DNA of 64,000 nt from Vibrio sp. HA2012 (GTDB lineage: Bacteria > Pseudomonadota > Gammaproteobacteria > Enterobacterales > Vibrionaceae): positions 248,001 to 312,000 of the forward strand of contig NZ_PFXK01000002.1 in NCBI RefSeq assembly GCF_002812955.1, given 5' to 3'. The stretch's first letter is position 1; every line of letters starts with the position of its first letter. The notes below the pieces were generated by a model, which saw nothing but the letters and a program-made list of their open reading frames with translations, was not told where the DNA came from and did not search any database. The translations under genes were made by a program, and so were the position numbers. This document shows, piece by piece, positions 18,204 to 27,716 of the stretch.

Positions 18204-18638
18204 ATGAAAGAAAAAGACACTATTGTCGGTATTGAGGACCAGGTTTGCTTTGCACTTTACAGTGCCAGCAATGCGATTATCCGGGCTTATCGCCCTTTAC
18301 TTGAAGAGCTGGATCTTACTTATTTGCAATATATGGCGATGATTGTTTTATGGCAACATGCACCCTTGAATGTTAAAGAGATTGGGCATCAACTGAGTCT
18401 GGATTCCGGAACATTGACACCATTGCTTAAGCGTCTGGAGCTAAAGGGACTGATTATTCGTCGTCGGAGCCTGAGTGATGAAAGAGTCCGGGAGATTACT
18501 CTGACAGAAACCGGAACAAAGTTGAGAGATAAAGCTTTATCCATTCCAGAACAGATGTTATGTAAAGTAAAATTATCGCTGCAGGATATTCTGGAACTTA
18601 AACATCTTTGCCATGAAGTAACTAAAAACCTCTCCTGA
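18204..18638 (+). CDS. OhrR-like MarR family peroxide-sensing repressor
   Basis: 144 residues from ATG 18204; a TTG six codons earlier is less likely. Starting here places the conserved Cys at residue 15 (EDQVCFALYSAS), exactly where OhrR carries its peroxide-reactive Cys. The Tyr residues (AYRPLLEELDLTYLQYMAM), winged helix (LDSGTLTPLLKRLELKGLI) and RRRSLSDERVREITLT wing match the OhrR/MgrA subfamily. OhrR represses the organic hydroperoxide reductase gene ohr until oxidised. No ohr lies next to it, so its target is elsewhere or different. It is divergent from ytfQ. Confidence 0.8.
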   Translation: MKEKDTIVGIEDQVCFALYSASNAIIRAYRPLLEELDLTYLQYMAMIVLWQHAPLNVKEIGHQLSLDSGTLTPLLKRLELKGLIIRRRSLSDERVREITLTETGTKLRDKALSIPEQMLCKVKLSLQDILELKHLCHEVTKNLS

Positions 18639-18866
18639 CGAAGGGTTTATATGGCAATCAATCAATGGATTATATAATCGTTAACTCTATGCTGAAGTGA
18701 TCTCATTGAAGAAGTATTGCGGTGTTACTTTGGTATAGAAGCAGATTGTGGATGGAAGATAGGGAGTTTATGCACTAGACTTCATCTTAAAGAATCAATA
18801 ATGCAGTATCATCAGGTAAACCGCTGGCGTCAGAATATGTGAATATGTAAGGATGGTTAGGTTGGT

Positions 18867-19109
18867 ATGGCTATGAAAAAAACTCAACTTTTTGATGAAC
18901 AGGTTATGCAGCAGATAGATCAGTTTAAAGAAATATTTAACACTGCTGCTGTTGAATATGATCAGATAGCCGAAAGCTATCTGCTTGGTGAAACGAATAG
19001 GCAGTCTCGCAAAGCGGCTTTCAAAAATACACAAAAAGCCTTTTCCCGGTTAATGAAACTTCATGATAAATACTTATCAGGACAGGCATATAATTCAAGC
19101 CAGCTATAA
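18867..19109 (+). CDS. Small hypothetical protein, 80 residues
   Basis: ATG at 18867 with TTAGG upstream. The product is charged and predicted helical (FDEQVMQQIDQFKEIFNTA; NRQSRKAAFKNTQKAFSRL), with no signal peptide, membrane helix or Cys. I do not recognise the family. Support for coding comes from the ribosome site, a length-filling frame and a hairpin that starts at its last codons. It faces the 59-residue gene on the other strand. Confidence 0.5.
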   Translation: MAMKKTQLFDEQVMQQIDQFKEIFNTAAVEYDQIAESYLLGETNRQSRKAAFKNTQKAFSRLMKLHDKYLSGQAYNSSQL

Positions 19110-19119
19110 AGCTGGCTTG
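19096..19119. terminator. Hairpin between two small convergent genes
   Basis: CAAGCCAGC (19096-19104) and GCTGGCTTG (19111-19119) form a perfect 9-bp GC-rich stem with a TATAAA loop. It overlaps the stop of the plus-strand gene and lies 25 bases past the stop of the minus-strand gene. Neither side has a clear T-run; it may serve both genes weakly. Confidence 0.5.
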
Positions 19120-19143
19120 CCATTAGTCAGTTCTGTTCTGAAA

Positions 19144-19323
19144 TTATCTTTCAGGATATTCTTTGCGTATTTTACGCTGATCTTCTTCGTCGTTCATCCA
19201 GTGTTCGTTTGGATCGAATCGGGCATCGCACAGATCAATAGTAAATCCCATATCAGCGACTTCTTTCAGAGTCAGGTTATCGGCTAGTTTAGTCACATCA
19301 CCAGCTTTGTTGTGTAGTTCCAT
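19144..19323 (-). CDS. Small hypothetical protein, 59 residues
   Basis: The frame runs from ATG 19323 to TAA at 19144, beginning MELHNKAGDVTKLADNL and ending DDEEDQRKIRKEYPER-like (about MNDEEDQRKIRKEYPER). CAGGGAG lies eight bases upstream, a strong ribosome site. It is acidic in the middle and basic at the C-terminus, with one Cys (TIDLCDARFDPN). There is no membrane helix or signal. I do not recognise it. The ribosome site and the clean upstream region make real coding likely. Confidence 0.6.
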   Translation of the reverse strand: MELHNKAGDVTKLADNLTLKEVADMGFTIDLCDARFDPNEHWMNDEEDQRKIRKEYPER

Positions 19324-19428
19324 AAAACACTCCCTGCAGTGGTTGCTTCTGGCTTCATCACTAGTATAGTTGCACGATATTTATTTCGCCTTGAAAACTA
19401 AAAAATAAGATATTTCAGCGCAGATTAA

Positions 19429-20058
19429 TCACTCATTAACCAGTGCAACAACTTCTCTGGTCAGACGGCCAATTTCTTCCCAGTTACCTTCGGCAACCAG
19501 TTTTTTATCCACCATCCAGGTTCCGCCACAAGCGATTACTCGTGGAATCGACAAATAATCTTTTATGTTGTTTGCCGTGACTCCTCCGGTTGGCATCAGT
19601 TGAAGATCGGTATAAGGGGCAAGCAGTGATTTCACCATGTTTATACCGCCTGATGCTTCTGCCGGAAAAAACTTCAAGGTGGTGAGTCCCATTTCCAGAG
19701 CGGCTTCAACAGCACTTGGATTGTTTATTCCAGGGACGATGTCAATATTCAGTTCCTGACACGCTTTTACGGTATTGGGGTTAAAACCCGGTGACACGAT
19801 GAATGATGCACCGGCTTCTTTGGCGGCGATAACCTGTTCACGGTTAAGTACCGTTCCGGCACCAATCAGCATCTCTGGCTGATGTTGTTTCAGCAGACGA
19901 ATGGCTTCAGCCGCTGCATCAGAGCGAAAGGTTATCTCTGCTGCGGGTAGACCATTTTCAGCCAGTGCTTTTCCCAGAGGGATAATATCTTCGGCATTAT
20001 CAACGGCGATAACCGGGATCACTTTCAGTGCTGTTAGCTGCTGTGTAATTGTTGGCAT
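19429..20058 (-). CDS. kdgA: 2-dehydro-3-deoxy-6-phosphogluconate aldolase (KDPG aldolase)
   Basis: 209 residues, class I aldolase of the Eda/KdgA family. Catalytic Glu in AEITFRSDAA, GAGTVL phosphate region, Schiff-base Lys in LKFFPAEASGG, and GGVTANN near the end are present. It cleaves KDPG to pyruvate and glyceraldehyde-3-phosphate, the last step of glucuronate breakdown. It is the last gene of the seven-gene operon, nine bases after kdgK. Confidence 0.95.
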   Translation of the reverse strand: MPTITQQLTALKVIPVIAVDNAEDIIPLGKALAENGLPAAEITFRSDAAAEAIRLLKQHQPEMLIGAGTVLNREQVIAAKEAGASFIVSPGFNPNTVKACQELNIDIVPGINNPSAVEAALEMGLTTLKFFPAEASGGINMVKSLLAPYTDLQLMPTGGVTANNIKDYLSIPRVIACGGTWMVDKKLVAEGNWEEIGRLTREVVALVNE

Positions 20059-20067
20059 GTCCTTTCC

Positions 20068-21027
20068 TTAATGTTCTAAAATGGGATGAGTCAGTTCTTT
20101 GGGGATAATCGCTCCCCGGTGCTGAATAACGATACCGGCCAATGTGTTACCTCGCTGGCATGCTTCTGCCATTGGTTTCCCGGCCAGATAGGCGGAAAGA
20201 AACCCGCCATTAAATGAATCACCGGCAGAAGTGGTATCCACCACATGTTCAACAGGGATGGTCGGAACGGTGTCAATGGTCGGATAACCGGCAGACCCGA
20301 TAAGGCAGCCATCGGCTCCCAGTTTTACGACAATCTTACTGACACCAAGCTGAGAGAGGCGGGCAATGGTCGCTTCCGGAGTGGCATCCCCCCAGAGCAA
20401 CTGTTCATCATCAAACGTAACCAGCGCCAGATCGGTTAACGGGTACATGGCCTGATAACTGTCTTTCACTGTTTGCTGATTATCGTCGCTGGGCCATAAA
20501 GCCGGGCGGTAGTTGCTGTCGAACGCAATTTCAACGCCGTTTTGTTTCAGCTCTTTGAGCAGCATCAACATTTCAGCCCGATCGTTGTCAGGCAGAATAG
20601 CCAGACTGATCCCACTGAGCATCACCATGTCCACTTGTGTTAAGCTCTGCTTCCGTTGCTCAAAATCCGGATGCTGCATCAGATAACGGGCTGCCGACTG
20701 GTTACGCCAGTAAAGAAAGGTACGTTCACCCTGTTCATCCAACTGGATCAGATACAGCCCGGGAGAGCGCTGGGGATCGCGCAGCACCCGACTCGTATCG
20801 ATGCCTTCGTCCTGCCAGCGGGTCAGCATACCCTGACTGATGGGGTCTTGCCCCAGCGCGGTGACATACGATACCTGAATAGAGGCTTCCGACGGGTGAG
20901 CCTGATTGCTTCGGGCCAGATAGATAGCAGCATTCAGCGTATCCCCGCCAAAAGTCTGATGCATAGAGCCAAACGGTTTCCCGTTCAGCTCTATCATGCA
21001 TTCACCAATAATGGCGATCTGCTTCAT
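20068..21027 (-). CDS. kdgK: 2-dehydro-3-deoxygluconate kinase
   Basis: 319 residues, PfkB ribokinase family. The start at 21027 (MKQIAIIGECMIELNG) lies one base after the uxaC TGA and has GGGAG upstream; a frame extension into uxaC is rejected. The C-terminal PfkB signature DTTSAGDSFNGGF supplies the catalytic Asp and anion hole. It phosphorylates KDG to KDPG with ATP. It is tightly spaced with uxaC and kdgA. Confidence 0.95.
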   Translation of the reverse strand: MKQIAIIGECMIELNGKPFGSMHQTFGGDTLNAAIYLARSNQAHPSEASIQVSYVTALGQDPISQGMLTRWQDEGIDTSRVLRDPQRSPGLYLIQLDEQGERTFLYWRNQSAARYLMQHPDFEQRKQSLTQVDMVMLSGISLAILPDNDRAEMLMLLKELKQNGVEIAFDSNYRPALWPSDDNQQTVKDSYQAMYPLTDLALVTFDDEQLLWGDATPEATIARLSQLGVSKIVVKLGADGCLIGSAGYPTIDTVPTIPVEHVVDTTSAGDSFNGGFLSAYLAGKPMAEACQRGNTLAGIVIQHRGAIIPKELTHPILEH

Positions 21028-21028
21028 A

Positions 21029-22447
21029 TCAGGATCTCCCGCCTTCGAAATAACGTTTTGCGTTGCCAAAGCAGATATTTTCGATCATAGGGCCAAGCAG
21101 AGACAGATCGTTCGGGACTTCACCCTGTTCAGCCCAGGTACCAACCATATCGCACAGAATGCGCCGGAAATATTCATGACGGGTGTAAGAAAGGAAGCTG
21201 CGTGAATCGGTCAGCATACCCACAAACTGGCTAAGAAGACCCAATTGAGAGAGCTGGGTCATCTGGCGGATCATGCCATCCTTCTGATCGTTAAACCACC
21301 AGCCTGAGCCGAACTGTACCTTGCCCGGAATACCGCCGGACTGAAAGTTACCTATCATGGTAGCCAGCACTTCGTTATCGGTTGGGTTCAGGCAGTACAG
21401 GATGGTTTTAGGCAGGTTATCGGTTTTATCCATCTCATCCAGCAGTCTTGCCAGAGGGAAGGCGATACTGCTGTCGCCGATAGAGTCAAAACCGCTGTCA
21501 GGACCCAGCAGGTTAAACATACGGGTAGAATTGTTACGCTGAGCCCCTAAATGCATCTGCATAACCCAGCCACGCCGGGTGTACTGTTTGGCCAGCCATA
21601 CCTGAACGGCCGTAAAGTACTGGCCTATCTGTTGTTCGGTCAGCGTCTTTCCTGACAGCCGGTCGGTCAGGATAGTGTCCAGTGTTTTTTCATCCGGAAT
21701 TGCTTCAAAGCGCAGGTTTTCAATACCGTGGTCGGCAGCCACACAGCCGTGGGCATCAAAATGATCCAGACGTTTTTCTAGCGCAGAAAGCAGTTGACCG
21801 AAGGTTCTGATATCAATATCGGTGACTTCAGATAACTGAGACAGATAATCACAGAATCCGTCCAGCTCGATTTTGAAGGCTTTATCCGGACGCCAGCTTG
21901 GTCTGACGGCGATAGAAAAAGAGTCATCCTGAGCCAGTGCTGCGTGGTGCTTCAGACTATCAACCGGGTCATCCGTGGTGCCAACCATTTTCACTTTCAT
22001 TTGCTGCATAATGCCGCGTGCCGAAAACTCCGGACTGGCCAGTTTTTCATTACACTCATTCCAGATAGATTCGGCTGTCTCCGGGCTGAACAGTTTGCCT
22101 GTCACACCGAACGGACGACGCAGTTCCAGATGGGTCCAGTGATAGAGCGGGTTACCCAGTGTCATGGGGACGGTTTTCGCCCAGGCCAGATATTTTTCAT
22201 AGTCGCTGGCATCGCCAGTGATCAGATGCTCGTCAATGCCGGCGGAGCGCATGCCCCGCCATTTATAGTGGTCACCTTCCAGCCAGATCTGACCAAGATT
22301 AGCGAACTGACGATCCCCGGCGATTTCCGCCGGATTAAGATGACAATGATAGTCATAGATTGGTTGATCGGCTGCATGTTCATGATACAGGCGTTTCGCT
22401 GTTTCATTACTCAGAAGAAAATCTTCGCACATAAATTCTTTCATCAT
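21029..22447 (-). CDS. uxaC: Glucuronate isomerase (uronate isomerase)
   Basis: 472 residues, amidohydrolase-like TIM barrel, close to E. coli UxaC over its length. Visible matches include DYHCHL metal site, GDHYKWRAMR-type segment (here [13 protein letters not shown]), [21 protein letters not shown] and [14 protein letters not shown]. It converts D-glucuronate to D-fructuronate (and can act on galacturonate). It lies nine bases downstream of uxuB. Confidence 0.97.
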   Translation of the reverse strand: MMKEFMCEDFLLSNETAKRLYHEHAADQPIYDYHCHLNPAEIAGDRQFANLGQIWLEGDHYKWRGMRSAGIDEHLITGDASDYEKYLAWAKTVPMTLGNPLYHWTHLELRRPFGVTGKLFSPETAESIWNECNEKLASPEFSARGIMQQMKVKMVGTTDDPVDSLKHHAALAQDDSFSIAVRPSWRPDKAFKIELDGFCDYLSQLSEVTDIDIRTFGQLLSALEKRLDHFDAHGCVAADHGIENLRFEAIPDEKTLDTILTDRLSGKTLTEQQIGQYFTAVQVWLAKQYTRRGWVMQMHLGAQRNNSTRMFNLLGPDSGFDSIGDSSIAFPLARLLDEMDKTDNLPKTILYCLNPTDNEVLATMIGNFQSGGIPGKVQFGSGWWFNDQKDGMIRQMTQLSQLGLLSQFVGMLTDSRSFLSYTRHEYFRRILCDMVGTWAEQGEVPNDLSLLGPMIENICFGNAKRYFEGGRS

Positions 22448-22456
22448 TTTCTCCTT

Positions 22457-23923
22457 TTACAGTGCCGCGACGGTGGCTCGGGCACCATGGTCAACCAATG
22501 ACTGGTAAGCTTTTGATACGGCATGAATAACCTGAGGGTTCTGGCCGAGTTCCGGTGAAAAAATGGCTTCTACCGCAAGCAATGCAGGGACGACAGAAAC
22601 GTTCAGACCATGCTGCTCACAAATCGCTTTCAATTGCTCAGCCATAGGATCTCTCACATCAATGGCATTGCCTTGCTCATCGACAGCTGAAACATAACGC
22701 ATCCAACCTGCGATACCGGTAGCAATCCAGGAGAAATCAGATCCGTTTTCCAGGTGGTATTTCAGACTGCCTCCCAGACGTTGTGGGATCTTTTGACTGC
22801 CATCCATCGCAATCTGCCAGGTTCTGTGTTTCAGGCTAGGGTTAGTGAAGCGTTCGATAAGCATCCGGGCATAGGCTTCTAAGTCGGTACCTTCTGGCAT
22901 CACAAGTGATGGAGCCTGAGCCTTCATCATCATATCGAATGCAGCCTGGCGGTAACCCTGGTCGGTCATGGTATCGGAGATATGATCATAACCGCCCAGA
23001 TAGCCAAGGTAAGCCAGAAAGGAGTGGCTGCCGTTAAGCATACGCAGTTTCATCTCTTCATAAGGCACCACGTCAGCAACGAATTCTGCGCCAGCGACAT
23101 CCCACTCTGGGCGGCCGGCAACGAAGTTGTCTTCAATGACCCACTGACGGAAAGGTTCACAGGCGATACCACATGGGTCTGCGATACCCAGCAGTTCCGT
23201 AATATCGTTAAGGGTCTCTTCGGTCGCTGCCGGAACAATGCGGTCAACCATAGTGCAGGGGAAAGTGACATTGGCTTCAATCCATTCAGCTAAATCCTTA
23301 TCCGCTGACCGGGAAAATTCCAGAATGGCCGCTTTTGCTACATGGCCGTTTTCCTGCACATTGTCACAGGACAATACGGTAAAGGCAGGGAGATCCCGTT
23401 CGCGACGCAGTTTCAGTGCCTGAACGATATAGCCAAGAGCCGATTTAGGTGCGCTCAGGTTTTCCAGATCGTGTACCACAAGCGGGTTGTTTTTATCCAG
23501 TTTACCGGTAGCAGGATCGGTGCAGTAACCTTTTTCTGTGATGGTCATAGAAACGATAGCGACCTGAGGTTCCGCCATTTTTTCTAACACGGCGTCAATG
23601 CCGTCAAATGTCGGGTGCATCGATTCTGTCACAGAACCAATAATTTTCACTTCAGTGGATCCCGCGCCTTTTTCTGCGACTGAATACAGATGATCCTGTT
23701 TGCGTAATTGTTCGATCAGTGCTTCACCACCAATCAGGTTAACTTCGCAGATACCCCAGTCAGTATTGGTTTTTCCCAGCATTTCATTCGTGAAAAGAGC
23801 CTGATGAGCACGATGAAATGCACCGAATCCCAGATGAACGATACGGCTTTTCAGTACACTCCGGTCATAGACCGGAAGCGTGATCCCATTGCTGAGTGGG
23901 CTGTTAGAAATATTGTTATTCAT
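22457..23923 (-). CDS. uxuB: Fructuronate reductase (D-mannonate oxidoreductase)
   Basis: 488 residues, long-chain mannitol dehydrogenase family. GFGAFHRAHQALF is the NAD-binding motif, and MKLRMLNGSHSFLAYLGYLGG holds the active-site Lys/Asn/His. Near-identical blocks with E. coli UxuB (FPCTMVDRIVPAAT, ACEPFRQWVIEDNFV, RHRTWQIAMDGSQK-type) favour UxuB over UxaB. It reduces D-fructuronate to D-mannonate with NADH. Confidence 0.95.
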   Translation of the reverse strand: MNNNISNSPLSNGITLPVYDRSVLKSRIVHLGFGAFHRAHQALFTNEMLGKTNTDWGICEVNLIGGEALIEQLRKQDHLYSVAEKGAGSTEVKIIGSVTESMHPTFDGIDAVLEKMAEPQVAIVSMTITEKGYCTDPATGKLDKNNPLVVHDLENLSAPKSALGYIVQALKLRRERDLPAFTVLSCDNVQENGHVAKAAILEFSRSADKDLAEWIEANVTFPCTMVDRIVPAATEETLNDITELLGIADPCGIACEPFRQWVIEDNFVAGRPEWDVAGAEFVADVVPYEEMKLRMLNGSHSFLAYLGYLGGYDHISDTMTDQGYRQAAFDMMMKAQAPSLVMPEGTDLEAYARMLIERFTNPSLKHRTWQIAMDGSQKIPQRLGGSLKYHLENGSDFSWIATGIAGWMRYVSAVDEQGNAIDVRDPMAEQLKAICEQHGLNVSVVPALLAVEAIFSPELGQNPQVIHAVSKAYQSLVDHGARATVAAL

Positions 23924-23933
23924 GTTATTTACC

Positions 23934-26336
23934 TTATCCTTTCAGAAGTGCTGACAGTGGCAGTAAGTCAGTGTGTTGATAAGCTTGTCCGTTAATGATG
24001 AGCTGACGCTGTTCATTTTCCGGCAGGAGCAGTTTATAACTGTCATAAGCTGGTTGGTAATTACCTTCGGCGGAAACAGAAAGCTTAATACTGTCGAGAT
24101 CGCATGTCATTTCGATACCGACCTGCAGGTACAGTCCTTTCTGATAGTTGTTGGTTTCCCCGTCGTCATCGAAGAAAGCCGCTGTGCTGGTGCCTGTACC
24201 CTGTAGCGGGAAAATCTCCAGATTACGTGTCGTGTCTTTTGCACTGTTGCTGTGAGCAATTCTGTCACTGGTTGGCAGTACAGAACCGGCTTTCACCAGC
24301 AGTGGCAGACGTTCAAGCGGTGCCGGTAACGTGATCATCTGATTGCCGCTGAACCATTGACCCGTGTAGAAATCGTACCAGCCACATGCATTTGCCGGCA
24401 GATAGACATCTCTTTCACGTTGTCCCGGTTCAACCACAGAGGCTACCAGTAGGTTCTGTCCCAGCATAAAATCATCACATTCTTCGAATGTATTTGCATC
24501 ATACTCGTGATCCAGAAACGTCGGACGCAGCATAGGTTCATCATCATGGTGAGCCTGCCACAGTAGATCATACAGGTACGGCATCAGACGATATCTCAGA
24601 GCCATTGCGTCACGGATAATTGGTGTAACCTGAGGATACATCCAGGGTTCATTCACTGTACCGTCGTCGTTCCATGAGTGAATCGTAAAGCGAGGGTGCA
24701 TGACGCCATTTTGAACCCAGCGGGCGAACAGTTCCGGATCTGGACGGTCGCCGGAGAAGCCGCCGACATCGTGACCGACGTTATACAGACCGGACAAGCT
24801 CATACCAAGACCCATGCGGATGTTATATTTCAGGCTGTTCCAGTTAGTGCGGTTATCGCCGCTCCATGTCTGAACGTAACGGTTCATACCCGGGCAACCG
24901 GAGCGTGAGATCAGATAAGGTCGGATATCAGGCGCATATTCGACTTGTGCTTCGTAAGAGGCTCGCATCATCAGCAGAGGCTGAAGAGGGCGGATAAGAC
25001 CAACAGGAATGGATTGACCAAAACCAAAACAGCGAGCTTCTTTGTCCCAAATTTCGTATTCGTTGTTGTCATTCCAGGTGGAATCAATACCTTTTGCCAG
25101 CAGTTGTTCTTTTACATTATCCTGCCACCACTTCACCGCTTTTGGATTGGTAAAGTCCAGGTGAGAACCATCGTCATCCCAGAATACGGAAATTTCCGGT
25201 GTATCTTCTTCTGAATCCAGAATAAACAGCCCCTGCTTTCTGGCCTCATCATATTTAGGGTGGTTATGCAGCATGCATGGCTTAATATTGGCAGCCAGCT
25301 TCAGCCCTGCGCGGTGGAAGACTTCTGCCATCCCTTCCGGATTTGGCACTTTATCGTAGTTCCAGTTGAACACATAACGCTTATCACCAATGGAGGTGTA
25401 ACCGGAAGAGAGCTGGAAAGAATCACATGGAATGCCGTTATCTGCACACTGCTGTACGAAGCCTTCCAGCAGTTCCTGTGAGTTTTCAGCATCGGTATAC
25501 TGCATGGTTGAACCGCTGTAACCTAAACTCCAGCGAGGGCCGAATGCCGTACCGCCAGTCAGGCGCACAAATTCTTTGGTGACATTGCCAATCGTGTTGC
25601 CAAATACAAAGTACAGATCCAGATCACCATCTTCTGCCCGGTAGCTACGGTATTTAATATGGTAGTTGTCCAGTTCATTACCCAGGTCAAACCAACAGCT
25701 TGCCAGATTATCGTAGAACAGGCCAAAGCTGGCGGATTCATCTTCCTGAGTGACACGGGTTATATAAAAAGGGATGTGCTTATACAGAGGATCGGTTTCA
25801 CTGGCGTTATAGCCCATCGCATCCAGATTTCGCATCTCAAAGCGGCGGCCGCCACGGTTCAGATTACCGGTTTTCTCACCAAGGCCATAGTAGAGTTCGT
25901 TGTCTTTTCTGTTCATAAAATGCGCAACACCCTTACCTTCAACAGAAAGCTGGAATGCCCCGGTTTTGCGGTCATGTGCCAAAGGCAGCCATTTATCGCC
26001 GGATTTATATTCCCATTCCATCCATAAAGGGGTGTGTAAGGTCAGGCGCAATTTAGCGGTTTCGATTTGCAGAGTATCTTCTGTCTGCTGAAGCTGATAT
26101 GCCGGCAGGCTGAAACCTTCAGCAGAATGTCTGTCTCTGCCTTCCCATGGCACATCACTTTCTCCGGGAGCAATAGTCCAGGTTCTGTCCAGGCGCAGTT
26201 CACCTTTATTCTTAAACAGAATACGGATCAGATTATCTTCCAGAATATAAAGCTGTAGCTGGTGGCGGCCATCACATTCGATATCAATGCGGTTGTTCTG
26301 TTCGGATAGAAAGCGCCATTGTTTAATAGATTTCAT
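23934..26336 (-). CDS. GH31 family glycosidase (alpha-glucosidase-like) in the glucuronate operon
   Basis: 800 residues from ATG 26336 (MKSIKQWRFLS). An N-terminal beta domain (about 1-230) with YYGLGEKTGNLNRGGRR is followed by a TIM barrel. The catalytic nucleophile is the Asp in STWNDNNEYEIWD and the acid/base is the Asp in GGFSGDRPDPELFARW. C-terminal beta domains complete the family layout. No signal peptide, so cytoplasmic. GH31 enzymes release alpha-linked sugars such as glucose or xylose. Its position inside a uronate operon suggests it opens an imported glucuronate-containing disaccharide, but that is inference. An 8-bp hairpin precedes it. Confidence 0.88.
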   Translation of the reverse strand: MKSIKQWRFLSEQNNRIDIECDGRHQLQLYILEDNLIRILFKNKGELRLDRTWTIAPGESDVPWEGRDRHSAEGFSLPAYQLQQTEDTLQIETAKLRLTLHTPLWMEWEYKSGDKWLPLAHDRKTGAFQLSVEGKGVAHFMNRKDNELYYGLGEKTGNLNRGGRRFEMRNLDAMGYNASETDPLYKHIPFYITRVTQEDESASFGLFYDNLASCWFDLGNELDNYHIKYRSYRAEDGDLDLYFVFGNTIGNVTKEFVRLTGGTAFGPRWSLGYSGSTMQYTDAENSQELLEGFVQQCADNGIPCDSFQLSSGYTSIGDKRYVFNWNYDKVPNPEGMAEVFHRAGLKLAANIKPCMLHNHPKYDEARKQGLFILDSEEDTPEISVFWDDDGSHLDFTNPKAVKWWQDNVKEQLLAKGIDSTWNDNNEYEIWDKEARCFGFGQSIPVGLIRPLQPLLMMRASYEAQVEYAPDIRPYLISRSGCPGMNRYVQTWSGDNRTNWNSLKYNIRMGLGMSLSGLYNVGHDVGGFSGDRPDPELFARWVQNGVMHPRFTIHSWNDDGTVNEPWMYPQVTPIIRDAMALRYRLMPYLYDLLWQAHHDDEPMLRPTFLDHEYDANTFEECDDFMLGQNLLVASVVEPGQRERDVYLPANACGWYDFYTGQWFSGNQMITLPAPLERLPLLVKAGSVLPTSDRIAHSNSAKDTTRNLEIFPLQGTGTSTAAFFDDDGETNNYQKGLYLQVGIEMTCDLDSIKLSVSAEGNYQPAYDSYKLLLPENEQRQLIINGQAYQHTDLLPLSALLKG

Positions 26337-26357
26337 TTGAATTAACCTTATTTGCAG

Positions 26358-26380
26358 CAGGGCGAGTGCGAGTCGCCCTG
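26358..26380 (-). terminator. Intra-operon hairpin between dctM and GH31 genes
   Basis: CAGGGCGA (26358-26365) and TCGCCCTG (26373-26380) make a perfect 8-bp stem with a seven-base loop in the 78-base gap. No T-run follows, so it is more likely a processing or stabilising element that sets the ratio of transporter to enzyme messages. Confidence 0.55.
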
Positions 26381-26414
26381 AATTAACCATTAGAATGACT
26401 TAGGAATGCCTGAC

Positions 26415-27716
26415 TTAATAACCTAAGAAGGTTTGCGGAAGAATCAGACTAAGCTGAGGAATATAGGTCACCAGTGCAAGAGCCAGGACGAGTACAGCGT
26501 AGAATGGCAGTAGTGGTTTGATTACCCGGTCAATTTTCACGCCACTTACGGAGCAGCCGATGAACAAGGCACTGCCTACCGGAGGTGTACAGATACCGAT
26601 ACACAGGTTAAATGTCATCATGATGCCGAAGTGAACCGGATCCATTCCCAGATCCAGTGCAATAGGCAGGAAGATAGGCGTGAAGATAAGCAGTGCCGGA
26701 GTCATATCCATAAATACACCCACAACCAGCAGTGTCAGGTTAATGATCATCAGAATAACGATAGGGTTTTCTGATACAGACATCAGAGCATCACTGATCA
26801 TGTATGGAATATCACCGTTTGCCATCGCCCATGACATCCCCATAGATGCACCGATTAGCAGCAGAACGATAGAGGTGGTTACCACGGATTCCAGAATGAT
26901 GGCGGGCAGTTGTTTAAAGGACACTTCCCGGTAGAACACAACGGCAAGGACCAGAGTGTACACGACGGCAATGGCTGAGGCTTCTGTTGCTGTAAAAATA
27001 CCGCCGATAATACCGCCGATAATAACAATGATAAGTCCAAGACTTGGCAGTGCATCCAGTGTTTTTTTGATCACTTCTGAGCGGGTTGGTTTAGCGGATA
27101 CCGGATAACCGCGCTTTTTAGCAATAATACCGGCGACGATCATCAGACTCAGTCCCATAATCAGTCCTGGAATATAACCGCCAAGGAATAGGGCTCCGAT
27201 AGAAGTACCACCGGAAATCAACGAGTAAACAATAAAAGTATTACTTGGTGGTATAAGCAGCCCGGTTGGACAAGACGTAATATTCACAGCAGCTGAGTAG
27301 GCAGGATCGTAGCCTTCTTTTTTCTGCAGCGGAGACATGGTTCCGCCAACTGCGGCTGCTGATGCAACGGCTGAACCGGAAATAGAACCGAACATCATGT
27401 TTGCCAGAACGTTAACATGTGACAGAGCGCCCGGCAGGCGGCCGCCCAGAACTTTGGCGAATTCAATCAGGCGCATTGCAATACCGCCCTGATTCATGAT
27501 GTTACCGGCCAGAATAAAGAACGGAATTGCCAGCAGAGCAAAACTGTCCAGACCTGAAGCCATTTTCTGGGAAATAACGGCGATAGAAGCATCAAACGGC
27601 AACTGCAGCATGACAGTAAGCAGAGAGGCTACACCGATGGCAAAAGAAATAGGTACTCCAAGGCCGAGGAAAAAGAAAAAGCTGCCAAATAAAACAATAA
27701 TAATCTGCCATTCCAT
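26415..27716 (-). CDS. TRAP transporter large permease (DctM type)
   Basis: 433 residues, about 12 membrane helices. It shows the family segments FFILAGNIMNQGGIAMRLI, GSISGSAVASAAAVGG and LLIPPSNTFIVYSLISGG. It uses the sodium gradient to move substrate delivered by the periplasmic binding protein. Its start overlaps the small-permease stop by one base. Context indicates D-glucuronate or a glucuronate-containing sugar as substrate. Confidence 0.93.
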   Translation of the reverse strand: MEWQIIIVLFGSFFFFLGLGVPISFAIGVASLLTVMLQLPFDASIAVISQKMASGLDSFALLAIPFFILAGNIMNQGGIAMRLIEFAKVLGGRLPGALSHVNVLANMMFGSISGSAVASAAAVGGTMSPLQKKEGYDPAYSAAVNITSCPTGLLIPPSNTFIVYSLISGGTSIGALFLGGYIPGLIMGLSLMIVAGIIAKKRGYPVSAKPTRSEVIKKTLDALPSLGLIIVIIGGIIGGIFTATEASAIAVVYTLVLAVVFYREVSFKQLPAIILESVVTTSIVLLLIGASMGMSWAMANGDIPYMISDALMSVSENPIVILMIINLTLLVVGVFMDMTPALLIFTPIFLPIALDLGMDPVHFGIMMTFNLCIGICTPPVGSALFIGCSVSGVKIDRVIKPLLPFYAVLVLALALVTYIPQLSLILPQTFLGY

